Part shown: in pieces, positions 24,823-37,888 of the stretch
How the letters are laid out: every line of letters begins with the position of its first letter
Numbering within the stretch: position 1 is the stretch's first letter
Source: Dryococelus australis
Lineage: Eukaryota; Arthropoda; Insecta; Phasmatodea; Phasmatidae
Direction of reading: 5' to 3'
Length of the DNA: 64,000 nt
Assembly (NCBI GenBank): GCA_029891345.1
Contig: CM056995.1
Span: 213,293,047 to 213,357,046, forward strand
The notes under the pieces: generated by a model
What the model was told of the DNA's origin: nothing
The model's database searches: none
The model's input: only the letters and a program-made list of their open reading frames with translations
Position numbers and translations under genes: made by a program

Positions 24823-25509
24823 CAGACAGTCCTCGATTTTCATACATTCAAGATTCGTACAACTTGCTCTTTCATACATGACATATATTATCACCTCTAC
24901 ATCAACTTTCATACAACAAATTTGGTCTTTCATACCAATTTGGTTTTTCATACATCTAACAACCTACCAAAATATTGATATAGCACTGGTAGTTGCCATC
25001 TAACACTGCCTGCCACGTTTCCCAGCCTTTGTGGATCATATGTTATGAATGTTTAGGTATGGCTGTCATATTGGCACAATACAAATGAGTACTTCCGTTA
25101 AAATAATATACGAATCTCTGAAAAACTTTTACATAGTATTTACAACCTACAAAATAAAATGTTATTTCCACAACAATTTTACAGAAAGTAGCATATTTAA
25201 TTACCTTATTTATTCACATATTATTCACAATCAAATATGTATACAGGTATTGAAAATCAACAATTTTGGTAAAAAGTATTGCACATGTATATTTATTAAT
25301 GATTTTCAATTAAATATACTTGTTAAAAATATCTATTTTATCAATTACATATATTGACATTCTACCAAAATTAATTTTTTTTAAATTTTCTTGGAACTTT
25401 GCAATGGAACCCCTATTATTACATGCATATATATGATTCAATTTTCATACATTCAACTTTCACACACATTTTCCGGAACACATTATATATGAAAGTAGAG
25501 GACTGCCTG
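24823..25509. mobile_element. MITE, pogo/Tigger-like ends
   Basis: The left end is 'cagacagtcctcgattttca' and the right end, reverse-complemented, is 'caggcagtcctctactttca'. Both are flanked by TA, the target duplication of Tc1/mariner/pogo elements. The interior is AT-rich with repeated 'tttcatac' words and no transposase, so it is non-autonomous. Confidence 0.6.
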
Positions 25510-25907
25510 TAATTGTGCAGCATGTTCATACGAAAACGTATGTTAGTTGATGATATGGTCCATGGAATTCAAATCACTGATATTTTCACATAACATGATA
25601 CAGATGAAGAGGCTGAACTTGAAGGGAATAAAATAGCGCTTCCAATTCATCTTCAGATATTTAAACCCCCTAAGCTGTGTGATGTATGTGACTTTGCTGT
25701 AAACTCAAACTGGTATAACTAATGAAATCATGAGTGTTTTGTCCAAATGGAGAACTATTTTGAGGCGGCAGAGAGAAACAAGACAAAAACAAAAACTTTG
25801 ACGCATGGCACGTCCCTGCGCATTGGGCACGTGTGCTCTACTTTTTGACATTGCCCATTTTCGAGTTCCTACACTCATATGGGCAAGTCACACCTCAAAA
25901 GTTCAAT

Positions 25908-26619
25908 TACCATATTTACCCAAAGGGAGAACTAGGTTCTTTGACAGAAAAGGAATAGAAAAAATAAGGGGTCGTCTACAATTAGGGGTCTTCTTCAATT
26001 CAAAACCTAGGCACAAATACCATAAATGTGCGACATTGTTAGTTCAGTATTTAAGTTTGTGCTACATGCACAAAATTACTAAGGGATTAACTTACATCAT
26101 AAATTTTTACTCAGGTAGCAGTTAATCCAAAATTAACATGCCATGATACAGAGGATTTTGACAAAGGCTTTTCATGCTTAAATACTGTGTTTTCTATGGT
26201 TGTAACTATTTTTGTAGAGCTGAGACTGTACCTATCAACTTTGACAAGGGTTCCCTATCTGATATCCCCCTGTCATACAGCTGGGAAGCAAAATGGCTCA
26301 ACAAGAATAGGTAGATGCTGTATATAACACCTGCAAAAGTTTTACAGTGGAAGAAAGATGCTGCTACCATGCAGCCAGGTTACACACACCTATTTCATTG
26401 TGATTAGCTTTTCTTTAAAAGAAAATCAAATATATAATAGCATTTCTTCTTGAAGGGTATGTTATAAATTCATACAAAAATACTTTCAACTTATAATTTT
26501 TTCAGCACTTCACAGGCGTAGTCTTAAATTCAGATTTAAATATTTTTCCCTCAAAAATATTATTTTAGGAAGGGGTTGTCTTAGATTCAGGGTCATCTTC
26601 CTTTCGGGTGAATACGGTA
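25908..26619. mobile_element. MITE with about 22 bp terminal inverted repeats
   Basis: The left end 'taccatatttacccaaagg' and the reverse complement of the right end 'taccgtattcacccgaaagg' are near-identical. Subterminal 'ggggtcgtctacaattaggg' and 'ggggttgtcttagattcagg' also correspond in inverted order. No transposase is present. A single matching end is seen near 13768. Confidence 0.6.
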
Positions 26620-26639
26620 ATCACATGCCTGCCTACAGG

Positions 26640-27420
26640 ATCGCTCCCAGTCTAGTGAGAGATTACAGACACATGGTGAAATTAAAAAATTGTACTATCC
26701 ACCCGAAGCTGTCATGCGGTCGCCTATATCCTGCCTAAGAGATTGTACTGTTCAACGAGTCTTTGACACACAGCCAACAGAGAAGCTAGTTGTAAGGGTT
26801 GCTGCAGGAGGGCAGCACCTAGCCTACAAGGTCGCCACAAACTGCCAGAGCCCTGTGGAGAGGCAATAAATATGTCAACAGCCTCCAACAGGGGAGATAA
26901 GAAAAGGGTGGCATGGCCCACAAGCATGATTAAAACTACCCCTGTGGAGCAAGGCTCCCCCGTACCCCACTGACAGCCAACAAGCCAGCATTTTTTGTAT
27001 ATAAGGAGATGCCAAAAGCAGCTCAGGACAGTCGCTGGTCCTCCAGCTTACATAAAGCTGAGGGTACCAGCAGGAGAAGTGGCTGTGACCCAGACCTCAT
27101 AGTCTGCAAAGACTCAAGCTGATTCACCTCAGGGTTTCTGACCACTAGGCCACTCATGCCAAAGTCACCAAAAGTGAAGTCTCCGGGGTAAGCCGTTCGA
27201 CTCCCACTTCTCCCAGTCTGCAAAGACTGGAGTCATTCTAAAGGGAGATCAACTGCCAGCAGCACTCGGAAAGACGCAGCCAGCACAGCATCCAGAGGTA
27301 TCACGGCGTCCCCACCTGTTTCCTACCTGGAAAGTTTTTTTCCTGACACCTCCGCGGTAGCAGGTCGCGCCAATGTCCATTCTGGACAGCAACCCCCCCC
27401 CCCCCCCACCTCACGGAATC
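26640..27420 (+). repeat. Solo LTR-like element, inverted partner of 29700-30751
   Basis: Matches the reverse complement of the block at 29700-30751: 'gggttgctgcagg', 'cctacaaggt', 'tcaacagcctcc', and 'cccacaagcatgattaaaac' occur in both in the same order. TATA box 'ttgtatataaggag' near 26997. A run of about 14 C lies near 27391. Confidence 0.5.
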
Positions 27421-29699
27421 ACACAATTCTAAAATAAAATATGAATGAGAATTTCTTTAATTTTCATATTCTTTTATTCAGATTGCTTCGCCTGCTTCAA
27501 CGTTAGCTTCTATAATTCAAGAGAGTTAACCATCATCCCCTTCTTTTTCTCAAACATATAAATAAAATACATATGTTCAAACTAGTACTTGTTTACGAAC
27601 TTAATTTTAACCAGAGACAATGTTGTATGATACAGTTTGGTAAAAATCTCATTGGCTCCCTTAAAATTGAGCACATTCCTGCTGACAGGTGGGAATGGCC
27701 CGGGAGTTTCTGGTTTATCCCTTGCTTGCAAAGGCCGAGATAAATTTCACAGTCTGTGTAAGACCGGAATATCCAAGATACAGTCCGAGTAGTTTTGAAC
27801 TCCAGCAGGATTCAAACCCAGAACCCCAGCCTATTTAATTATCCATTATCTCGGCCCCAGTCTGCAGTAAAGACTAGACCCAGGAGAGCTTGGATACCAC
27901 CTGGTGTACTGGAAGTATGCTCCATTTTGTTATTCTCTAGCGAGATGCCTTTTACAACTAAAGGAAAAGCCAGTCAAGTACATAGATTAGCCCAACGGGC
28001 ATTGCAAAGAGAATTAGAAGCCTTATAACCAGGGCTGGACCGATACCAATACATCTGCAGATTATCCCAAAATTGGTATCCGTTACAATTGGCCATGGTC
28101 CTACTAAATCATGTCATCAACCCAAATGATTCAATCATCATGGAAATTACCACACTTGGTTATCTTGCGGGACACGTTTTCACAAACAAAGAATTTTATT
28201 TTTGTAACCAAAAAACTATTTTCTTAATTTTATTTTTATCTTTTAGCAACAGATGATTTGAAATTAAACGGAAACTGATATGGCTGGCTTTGGTGTTGCT
28301 ACACATTTAACTCTATATAAGCCATACCTGGTAAAATTCGTAAAATATAATGTAATTAAACTTATAATACTAGTATCTGCTTTTGAGGTAGTAAAAATTT
28401 GTTTGTAAAAAAAAAAAACATTTTACCGCTGTAATATTCGTCGTCATACATTTTCTATTACGTAAACGTTAACAGTATATTGATCTATCGCTCCCACATC
28501 GTAAATCAATATTTCATGCGCAGTCACAACATGACACAATTCATAAATCAATTAGTAGCAAGGTTGAATGTACATGTATTTTATTTATAAACTAACATCT
28601 CTAACCAAAAATGTTGGCAATATGACGAAAGTAAATAGTACGTAAATAGAAAGCAGATTAATGTGATTTAAGCACTGAACAAGAACACTGTATTTATAAA
28701 CACTTGCGTCTTTACTCATCTTCTATGTTTGTGGTTAGGTTCTTGACAAATACGGCATTAGCAACTATTGGGCAAGGTTGGTAATTGTAGCCAGCTGCTT
28801 ACGTCGCAAAACCGGTTAAGAATGCCAAAAAATAGTTACACTTTTGGATCGGGCCCCGGAGTTTGATAAAGTGAAATTTTTTTATAAACTAACCAAAGCG
28901 GTAAACTGCAATGTAAACATTGAGTAGCCGGGAAAAGACAGTCCTTAAATACTGCCATGTCGTATGCACAGTGATTTGTAGTGTATATATTGTATAAGGA
29001 ATTGTATGTAACTTTTTTTGTATTTATTGACCTAGTTTTCCACATCTTGGAGACTTTGTGCTCATTTTAAAGTAACTCAGGCACAATATAAAAAAAATAC
29101 AAAAGAAATTATATGTGTCGGCACTATCTGTGGAATTGGCCACAAGGTATCAGTATTGGTAATATCTGCAAAATTGGGTTTGGACCCACCTCTACTTAAA
29201 ACGTACAGTAACTATGTTAATAATGACTCATCTAATACTATTATTGAACTGTAATTTATTGTAGAGGTAGGACACAATAACGAGAATCCCCTGATATTCG
29301 AGGAGGAAGACAAGGTGGAGATTCTTTACTCTGCCTAGATTGGCCTTGGCACACCGTCAATTATATTGACACCCCAGCTCCGTCTTGCGCCGGAACCGAC
29401 CCCTTCATTTCACCCTGCTCTGCCAATACGAGAACCCATTATCATGTGCCAGGTTTGCACAGCTGCCAGGAAGGTCATTAATATTCGCCTACCACGCACT
29501 GTCGCAAACCTCCGTAGGGTAGCGTCAGTATATCCCAATTTTGTTTCAACTCGCAAACCACCAACTAGACCAGAACCATATGAGGCAGAACTCTGACTCC
29601 TCAGAATAAGTCTAGTCCCAGAGTTGTAACCCCCACCCCCCCCCCCCCCTTAAATTCATTAACCAGTGACAGCTGGCGTCACGTTTCTTGACAACCTTC
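27421..29699. other. PHYH intron, unassigned with GC-rich patches
   Basis: Mostly AT-rich. A GC-rich patch at 29340-29620 has an open frame (plus strand, 'PRTVANLRRVASVYPNF') that I cannot assign. Homopolymer C at 29632-29650. No recognised gene. Confidence 0.35.
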
Positions 29700-30751
29700 A
29701 TGGTAAGCTGGACCAAAATCCCTGAGAGGGAGACTTTTTGATCAGACATACCCTGGGGTTTGATTCATCTCCCCCTCCTCCTCCTCCTCGTGTCTCGATC
29801 GAAAGGGTGTCATCCTGTTTCTTCCCAATTGGGAAGATACCCGACCTGGCCAGGCAAACATATTACCCACTCATTTGACACCCCAGGAGAGACCCAGTAA
29901 CTTCAAAACAACAGGAGTGGAATCAGCGTTCACAATGATGGTGAATGTACTACCTCCTATCCACAAGAGTTAATTGAAGTGAAACACCCTACGTGAACAT
30001 AAGTGAAGGCTACATGTTTCTAGACTAACAGGGTAGGCAGTAAAGTGGCTATCAAAACAACTCTGACTTTAAGCTACACTACGTATTTTGTCCAGAACAG
30101 ACTGGTACATGCTTCAGTGTAAACGGGGACACAAGACTGGTGAAGAGAAGGATCTTCGACCCCTGAAGGTGCGGTGAAGTCTTGAGGAGCGGATATGTCT
30201 TCGGCACCACTAATTCACAATGAAGACCAAGGTATGATCTGATGGTTCCCGCAACCACCGTGAGGAGTGGTGAAGTAACAAGACAGACGTCAAGTGCTTG
30301 AAGACTGGTCCAGAGCCTTGTTGTGGCACTGTATTTATACTCCTTGGAGGCGTGTCCCTTGCTCGCCTGGCATAGGGGGCAGTTTTAATCATGCTTGTGG
30401 GCAGTGCCACCCATTTCTTATCTCCTTGGCAGGAGGCTGTTGACACCTTGTAGGCTGGTTGCTGCCCCCCTGCAGCAACCCTTGGAACTCGCTTCTCTAG
30501 TATTGGTGTGTCGTTGACTCTGTGAACAGTACAATTTCTCAGGTGGGAAATGGCGACAACATGGTGGCTTTGGGTGGACAGCACAATTTAAAATAATCAC
30601 CACATGTCTGTACTTGCTCACTAGGCTGGGAGCAATCCAGTAGGCACATGATTAATTCAACTGACTTGCCCATATGAGTGTAGTGACTCGATGGGACGAA
30701 GTCGTAATGTAGTGTGCACATGTCCAATGCGCAGAAATGTGACATGCGTCA
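29700..30751 (-). repeat. Solo LTR-like element, TGACRCATG family
   Basis: On the minus strand it begins TGACGCATGTCACA at 30751, followed by 'ctacattacgacttcgtccc', as at 19167 and 53800. The middle matches 26640-27420 in inverted orientation. TATA box 'ggagtataaatacagtg' near 30328-30342. The 3' limit is approximate. Confidence 0.5.
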
Positions 30752-31157
30752 CCATTCATTTAGTTTTTATTAAGTTTGTGTGTGCAAAGCTCAATTCACG
30801 TAAAACAAAGCATTATCTACATGTAAAAAGTACATTTTTTAAGATGCTCAGCAGCACAGGGCAACAAACAAAATCGAAGTTGACGCTTGCCGCTTACACC
30901 ACTATATTATAAACGATTACAGCTCATCCACGTGCAACTACCAACCACAGGAACAAACTACCAGATGTCTAACAGGAAGTGTTCTCGCCAGAGACATGGA
31001 AGATGTTTCCCAGACTGTTCCTGAACTGCCCTTCTCCATCTATTAAGTGTTTCCACACGTGAAGGAGCAAACCAAGCATGGCGTGTTACGAATGCATAGA
31101 GAGTGGGTTCAACTCAAAATGCACGTTGGAATCAGGATACAAAAGATATTTGAAGTG

Positions 31158-31900
31158 ACAGTGTAACGTGCCAGCTCCCCAGATACACACTGCAAACAAA
31201 GTGTCGCCACACCCCCCAAGGTAGGCCAACGCCAGAGGCGATACCACACGCGCAAGAGGGTAGTTCTCCCACCCCACACACTCCAGGCAGATGTCACAGG
31301 GGCACGTCACATCCCTCACTCCGGGCTCGCCGCGCACTCCAGAGGAAAAGTATATAAGGAAGTGCACAGCAGAGGTTGGGAGTTCATCTCCAGTAGCTCA
31401 CCTCAACACTACTTGTGCTCGGGCTCTCTACTGACCACTAGGCCCTCACGTTCCTCTCCAAGAACTTCTAGTTCTCCAGTGGCTGCAGTCACCATCTACC
31501 AGAGGCTTCTACCACCTCTTGGCATTGATGCCACCAGAAGCTTCTCCTACCAGAAGACATTGAACACGACTCAACACTTGAGTTGTTGTCACCTCTTGGT
31601 TCTTCAGCTGCCGCTACTTGCTGGTAGTAGCCCTTCAGTTAAAGTTAGGGCCTCTTCTAGGCAATCCCAGTTAGTGCTAGTTATGACAATACAGCTAAGT
31701 TATTTCCCATGTACTTCAGTAGCCTAGGAGCGGGTCACCTTCCCCCATTAATGGTAGGTTAAATACTTCTGCAGCACAGATGTATTGGTAGCACATACAA
31801 GTCACCTAGTATCTTGTAAGAAGCGGAACTGAGTAACCCTAGTAGCGCGACTGATCTAGTGCATAATAAAAGTTTCTTGCCAACTAAAGTTAAGCGACAC
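31158..31900 (+). repeat. LTR-like block with TATA and AATAAA
   Basis: It starts near 'agtgtaacgtgccag', has TATA box 'agtatataaggaagtgc' near 31350 and a C/T-rich leader, and a polyadenylation-like 'cataataaaagtttcttgcc' near 31862. This is the usual U3-R-U5 layout. The long open frame at 31362-31727 lies in the leader and resembles no protein. Confidence 0.4.
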
Positions 31901-32029
31901 ATATCAAAGTGCTATGTCAAAAACAATTCCCCATTAACCAGTATCATAAAAAAGCAAAGAATTACATTTTTAAAACAAGCCTGGCTCCTCCGCCACTTAG
32001 TTGTTAATACGAGTATAGTGCAGCGGAAT

Positions 32030-32270
32030 GGAGTGGCTCTTAACTTTGGAGTCATGGAAGTCAATGAGGGCAAAGCGAGGAGAGTATGAAACAGCGCCAG
32101 AATGCAAGGGCGGGTAACACAGGAGATACTTCAGAAAACCTGCTGACCAGTGATATTGTCCAGCACGATTCCCACATGCAAAAATCTGGGAACGACCGTA
32201 CCAGAAATCAAACCCTGTTCAAATAGGTGGGAGGCACGTAGTCTTAACCACTACACCACCACAGCCCCCG
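32030..32270 (-). mobile_element. tRNA-derived SINE, family A
   Basis: The reverse complement shows 'gctgtggtggtgtagtggtt' and 'ggtttgatttctggtacggt', then 'gggaatcgtgctggacaata' and 'actccaaagttaagagccac'. It ends about 30 bp from the PHYH exon at 32299. Confidence 0.7.
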
Positions 32271-32298
32271 TTAATACTAGACATTTAGGATTTTTTAC

Positions 32299-32412
32299 CT
32301 GGTGCAGGGGATGTAGGGAAGTCATCTTTCCTGAATCAGGAGGTTTGTTGATTAACATTGTGTGTACTGCCTTCACATTTGGTCCAGTGAAACACTCCAC
32401 ATAGTCCAGCAA
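32299..32412 (-). CDS. PHYH: PHYH exon (iron-binding His)
   Basis: The third PHYH exon found, 114 nt and 38 codons, phase 0 at both ends. The minus-strand acceptor is 'gtttatatag|TTGCTGGAC' and the donor 'caccag|gtaaaa'. The peptide is [13 protein letters not shown], then '[17 protein letters not shown]' and 'TSLHPLHQ', matching vertebrate '[36 protein letters not shown]'. The penultimate codon is the His of the HxD iron-binding motif, completed by the Asp that begins the next exon (24200-24349). The Arg before HPLHQ in vertebrates is Leu here. A SINE ends about 30 bp beyond the donor. Confidence 0.94.
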
Positions 32413-33123
32413 CTATATAAACATAAAATCAAAACTTTCAAGGTCGTAAAGTTGTGGAAGGGTTCATCAACTTTACACAATTCCACACACCCAGCTGTTG
32501 CAAGATCTACCAGGCCCCCAACTGCTACACCACAGGTCTATAAATTCATGAACTCACTTCTAAAGAACTACCTCAGTAAATTCCAACGGAGATGCTTAAA
32601 ATTACCTTTAATATCCTCAAACAAGCTCCACACTAAGTTTCTAGATCTCTTAATCATCAAAATGGGAATAGGAGTAGTATGGTGTGGTCAAGGTTTCAAT
32701 ACTTCTCTGATGGAAAAAGCATTCGACACTTTTAACAAAACCTTATTCACAAATTTGTAACAGTTGTGTCAACATCAGTCACACCAATCTACATTTCAAC
32801 ACCATCACCTTTGCAGTCAGCAGAGAGCAACGTTCACGTCTTTAGTGACAAATCATGTTTTTCTCTGGGAACAGGGATGACGGCCATGCCTGGTACTCTT
32901 CTTCTGTGCCATTATACTATATGATATTCACTGATTATTGTTGAGCACTTTTGAAATAAACCTTTGATAAAAGTCACTGTCACTACATGCACATACTTTA
33001 GTAGGCACTCTAACTCGCCTGTATCCAGTATTACTGTAGTTGGTAACAGAAGGAGGAAGTAAAGTATATAGTTCCATGTCTTGATGAGTGTTGGGTAAAC
33101 ACTAGCTCGGAGAGTGAGTAAAG

Positions 33124-33362
33124 AGATTTGGGCGGCTCTTAACAGCGAGGTCTTGAGAGCCGATGAGGGTGATTAAGGTGCATATGGAGCAGTGCCAGAG
33201 TGAAAGGGCGGGGGAAACGGGAGATCCCCGAGAAAATCCGCCGACCAACGGCATCGTCTGGCACGATTCTCAAATGCGAAAATCCGGTGACCTGGCTAGG
33301 GATTGAACACGGTTCATCTTGGTGGAAGATGAGCTGGCTAACCGCTCGGCCACCGTGGCCCC
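33124..33362 (-). mobile_element. tRNA-derived SINE, family A (best preserved)
   Basis: The reverse complement begins 'ggggccacggtggccgagcg' with A box 'tggccgagcggtta' and B box 'gttcaatccctagcc', followed by 'gccagacgatgccgttggtc', 'gggatctcccgtttccccc' and 'cctcgctgttaagagccgcc'. Confidence 0.8.
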
Positions 33363-33711
33363 TACACTAGTGAATATTGAAATAATTTATTCTGCTTTGT
33401 ATTTTAAACATTTTCGTCTACAAATTTGAGAATTTGTAATTTTTTCTAGTAATTTTACGGTTCCACGTGATTGATGCATAAATAAAGTAGTCAGGGCAAT
33501 GGCAACGTTAATTTTTCATAATTTTGGAATAAGCAAAACGTGTATACAAGTATAGCTTACGCAGGGCTTTAAAAGCGCTCAATTTACAGTGTATCGTTTA
33601 TTTTAAATGTAATTTGAATCAAACAGATTCTTGGTGCAAAACTTTTAAGATAACAGATTCACAAGATATAGAAAATGTTTTTTGTTGTTGTTGTTGTAGA
33701 CAGGTTTTGGT

Positions 33712-33910
33712 CAGTGCTTATTAGCGAGGTCTTGAGCACTGGTGACGTAAAGTGAGGTGAAGATGTAACAGTGCGTGGGAAATGGGAGTACTCCAAGAAA
33801 ACCTGTGAGCCAACTGCAATGACAGTAGTGTTTCCCATACGTGAAAACCTGTATCTAATACTGATGCGGATTGAACCCAGTTTGCCCAAACTGCTAGTTA
33901 CTTTAACTGT
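33712..33910 (-). mobile_element. tRNA-derived SINE, family A (diverged)
   Basis: The reverse complement keeps 'tgggttcaatccgcatcagt' (B box), the 'cattgcagttggctcac' equivalent of the core and 'caagacctcgctaataagca'. The head is poorly preserved. Confidence 0.55.
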
Positions 33911-34046
33911 AAAACAGTTTTTAATCATAAGCAATGATAATTACTTAGAAACAGCCTGAAAAACGTTTCATCAGCTTTACATAACAATAAACAATAAATC
34001 TTTATTACAAAAGTGGAAAGAAAATTAAACTAAAGCAAGCACCTAC

Positions 34047-34212
34047 CTGAGAGTGAAGGATATATTTGGAAAATACATCATCCCACACAATGTCCTGCAG
34101 TTTGTAAAACAGCAGCTCACCAGACGCTCCAGTTTCCATCAGAGACCTGTCCTTCATCAGCAACATGTTGTTTTTCGACACTCGCCCCTCGCACAAATTG
34201 ACAAATCTCTGG
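34047..34212 (-). CDS. PHYH: PHYH exon
   Basis: The second PHYH exon found, 166 nt; it starts by completing a split codon (TG|C with the previous exon) and ends in phase 0. The minus-strand acceptor is 'gtactttttag|CCAGAG' and the donor 'tctcag|gtaggt'. The peptide is QRFVNLCEGRVSKNNML, then 'MKDRSLMETGASGELLFYKL' and 'QDIVWDDVFSKYILHSQ', equivalent to the vertebrate stretch 'RFRNEFEKICR...MRDVTISKS...[20 protein letters not shown]'. This helical region lies between the N-terminal strand and the catalytic core. The previous exon is 23 kb upstream, with the mitochondrial insert in between. Confidence 0.9.
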
Positions 34213-37200
34213 CTAAAAAGTACAGTGCCAGCAATGCTTAATGGGCAGTGTTACAGGATGTTCAATAAAAAGTTTTAAATTACAGATTCATTGAGCAAAT
34301 GAAACTGCTTCATTTAATATTTCAAAAAAATCAAGTTTTATTGAATAAATTTGCATTAAATTTCAACACAAAAACAAATGCACTAGAGTTCACTTACATC
34401 ATGAAAAATTAAAATACTGATTTGTTAAGAGTGAAGAGACCCTCACCAACTTGAATTTACTATATTTCTCCACAACATAATTTCTAGATTATTTAAAAAC
34501 CGCTTTCGTCAAGGCACAAGGAACATTTTAACAGTATTTTGAAATCCGAAGTATATTTCGCCTGTTACTTATTTCACATATATAACCATCACCAAATGTT
34601 CCCTTATTATTTATTAATTTTTGTCCCACATGGAAAATTATGGGTATTGCTGAAACGATATAAACTTCTAAACTCTGTTAAGTAGTCACCTATGTCATGT
34701 CAAGCTTTGATATTTAATGTCTGGTCATAACATAATAACACAAAACATAAGAACTCACATGGTGGTAAGTATAAATGGCAATTACAGTGACCAGGTAAGA
34801 TCTGACTGCTTAAGTTTTCCAGCAACATTTTTCCCAGGCATCACACACACACATACACACACACACACACAGATATATACACTGTAGATATAACATACGA
34901 TTATATGCATAATCTTATATTTTTTAAGTAATCTGCCCTATTGTAAAATGAATTTTGACAAGTTCTATATCCCAGGGCCATTGTAGTACCAAAAGGATTA
35001 ATAAAAACAATTTGAAATAAATTTTTAAAAAAATTAATTGAAAGAAAAAACCAATTTACATTCTCTTTGTGCTGACTCACATGGTAGTTTAAAGTTGTGA
35101 AATTGCACTGAACAAACTTCCAGAGAAACAGTAAGAATGTTCAACAACCACTGTCAACTCCAGAGTGGATGGGTTTTCACACAGTATCAGTATCTCCAGC
35201 AGATGGTCTCAGTCATACAGGAGATAAATTAATTTAACTATAGTTACAGACAAATATAAAAACATAAAAAGTGAAGTGAATTTTTGTGAGAAAACTTTCA
35301 AAACATTTCATTTGATGGTAGAATTTGGTTTCTATAAGCTAGATATAAATAATTAAGTGAAGATTACAAGTAGGCTTCTAGGCTACCAAAAATATATAAA
35401 AGGAAAAGGAATTCAAATACTCACAGTCTAGTGCTTGTTAACAGGCACACACACAAATAAGAACGACACATTTTTTCATGCGGTTGTGCAATCGTGACGT
35501 CCCTTGTTTGTGGGTGTGCCTGGTGACAAGTACTAGACTTGTGTACCTTAATTCCTATCCCTCTGTATATTCTACATGTAAATAAGTTTTGGCATATTTT
35601 CTCTGTTGTTCTACCATCCCACTATAAGCAATTTCACTGAATGAGGAAGTTAAGAACAGAATTATGCTTTGCTATTAAAATTATTGTTGAAATGTATTAT
35701 ATTATCAGCCAGCTGCAACTGCTGATTAAAGTTGCACACATTTTTACATCACTCATTAAATATTTCTGAGAGGGGGAGGGGAGATGCATAAAAAGTACAC
35801 TGTACATAATGTACTAATTCTTGTAAAGATGTGAGATGATACAAAGTGATGAAAAGAATCATGTTATCTACCATGTTCAGTCACGCTATACCTTACTTAA
35901 CACTTAACTCATATGCAGATGACTGATTTAATCTTGACTGGGCTGGAGGTAGTTTTTTCCAAGCTGTTATCCATTCCTATTCCAGACAAATTTCATTTAA
36001 TGTGAGCGTTCCTATTCCGTTATGCATTACATTACAATCCTGATATAAAACATCTTCATATAAATCTTCATATAAAACATGATTAATACAATTTTATTAT
36101 TTCTGTAGTTTGTTCTCTTATCGTGTATAAAAAAATAGTATATCTCCAAAAGTTTCTTAATGCATAGTGTAATTCTATCTCGATAAAGTTTGTCTTCCTT
36201 TCACAAGAGGCCCACCTACCTGGCACTGTTTCCCACGTTTGAGACCGAGAAGTGCGGATGCGATAAGGACAACGCTGTCACACACATCAAATACTCCATC
36301 GCAACTACAAGCAAGGCTTTGAACTGGTGTGTGGCATTCTCATCATGCTACAGTGTAAAGGCAGTTCACAATAAAGTGAGTACTTTAGAAATGAACCTTT
36401 GAAAAATGTCACTGCCCCTGCACGCATATATTTTAACGAGTGCACTGAGTGACATTTGTCCAGTAAAGTTGGTAAAGATGGATGGAAAGTAGTTACATTT
36501 ATTATCTTTGAATAAAAAGTCTTAGATAACCATTTGTGATGTCGTAAAATTATTTCTTTCGCTTCCTGTTTTTTTAATGCATCGAAGTATAAAAATAAGC
36601 CGATTTGTAAAGTATTTACTTTCTTAATAATTTCACAGTTTCATTTGACCGGCGCATGAATAAAGTGATGAGGCCCTTTTGCATAAGGTGAAACAATACA
36701 AAATGTGGACACAAGTAGGTCTTAAGCAGGGCTTTCAAAAGTGCTCATTTTACCGTGAACAGCATATACCTATGGGACTTTATGTGGTGACCCTATCATT
36801 TCATTGGTGGAAAGTCCGTAGAAATGTTCAATGCATGGCCATTTATGAGTTTCGCAATAATTCACAGAGAATGATCTAAATCTGAAAATGCTGTTTTTGG
36901 CCATGTTGAAGAGTTTCAAAATAGTGTTTGCAAAATTGTATTCTTCCCCAAATTTGAAGCGTTAATTCTTTTTGTGTGCAAACAGATTGTGCAAATAGCA
37001 TTAATAATGCTCATTTCAAACACAATGTAATCCAGTTTCCACGCCAGGTCAATAGGCACTGTCAAGTACTGCAATTAAGATTTAGATTCAAAATCCACCC
37101 CCTTAAAAAGTTATCATCTTTGCCAAGAATTATTTTAATAAATTCACTGTATGACCAAATGGCTCATTAAAATGGCACACTTCGGGCTATTTTTAAACAT

Positions 37201-37826
37201 ACATAGATACTGTCACAAAATTAACAATTATTCAAAAAACATGAAAACATTGCATTGAGCAGATGTGAAATCAGGGGACATTATAGCATAATTTCTTCCA
37301 TGCTATTAACGGTTCTCAAAATTAAAGGCCAATGCCTTAGGAACTATCACAAAGTAAAAAATGATTCAAAGACACATAACAGCATTTCTCATTTCATGTT
37401 TTTGTTATTCACCAAAACAAAGATAAAATGAAAAATGTTATGCTAAACACCATTTACTTTGGGAGAAGGAATACCAAAGCACAGCAGATCACTTGGCAGC
37501 AGAGGCAGCTCTGTACAAATGGTTTTTGGAACAACGTATAAATTACAAGTTGAGTCACTCTTTCTCTGATGCTGCCTGTGTGTGGTTCAGTTTAATGCCT
37601 GACAGCAGCATGGTAATGTCCAAAATGCATTGATTATTGAAACTGTCCAAGCCATGTCATAAAATGTTACTAAGCATTAGCTGTGTAACTTCACTACATT
37701 ATAGAAACTAGAGTTAGTATATTCAGTTTTTTATTGTCATTTTCATAATCTGCAACACAAAGTTAATTACTAGGGATATGAAAATTATGTTGGCCAGTGA
37801 AACTATACATACCAACAGCAAGCAAG

Positions 37827-37831
<5 letters not shown>
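34213..37831. other. PHYH intron left of the mitochondrial insert
   Basis: AT-rich with a short CA microsatellite at 34838-34872. I see no transposase, SINE or RNA gene. The short open frames lack family resemblance. Confidence 0.45.

Positions 37832-37888
<57 letters not shown>

Noticed and set aside
31362..31727. 121-codon open frame, plus strand
   Set aside because: Lies in the Ser/Pro-rich leader of an LTR-like block; no family resemblance.
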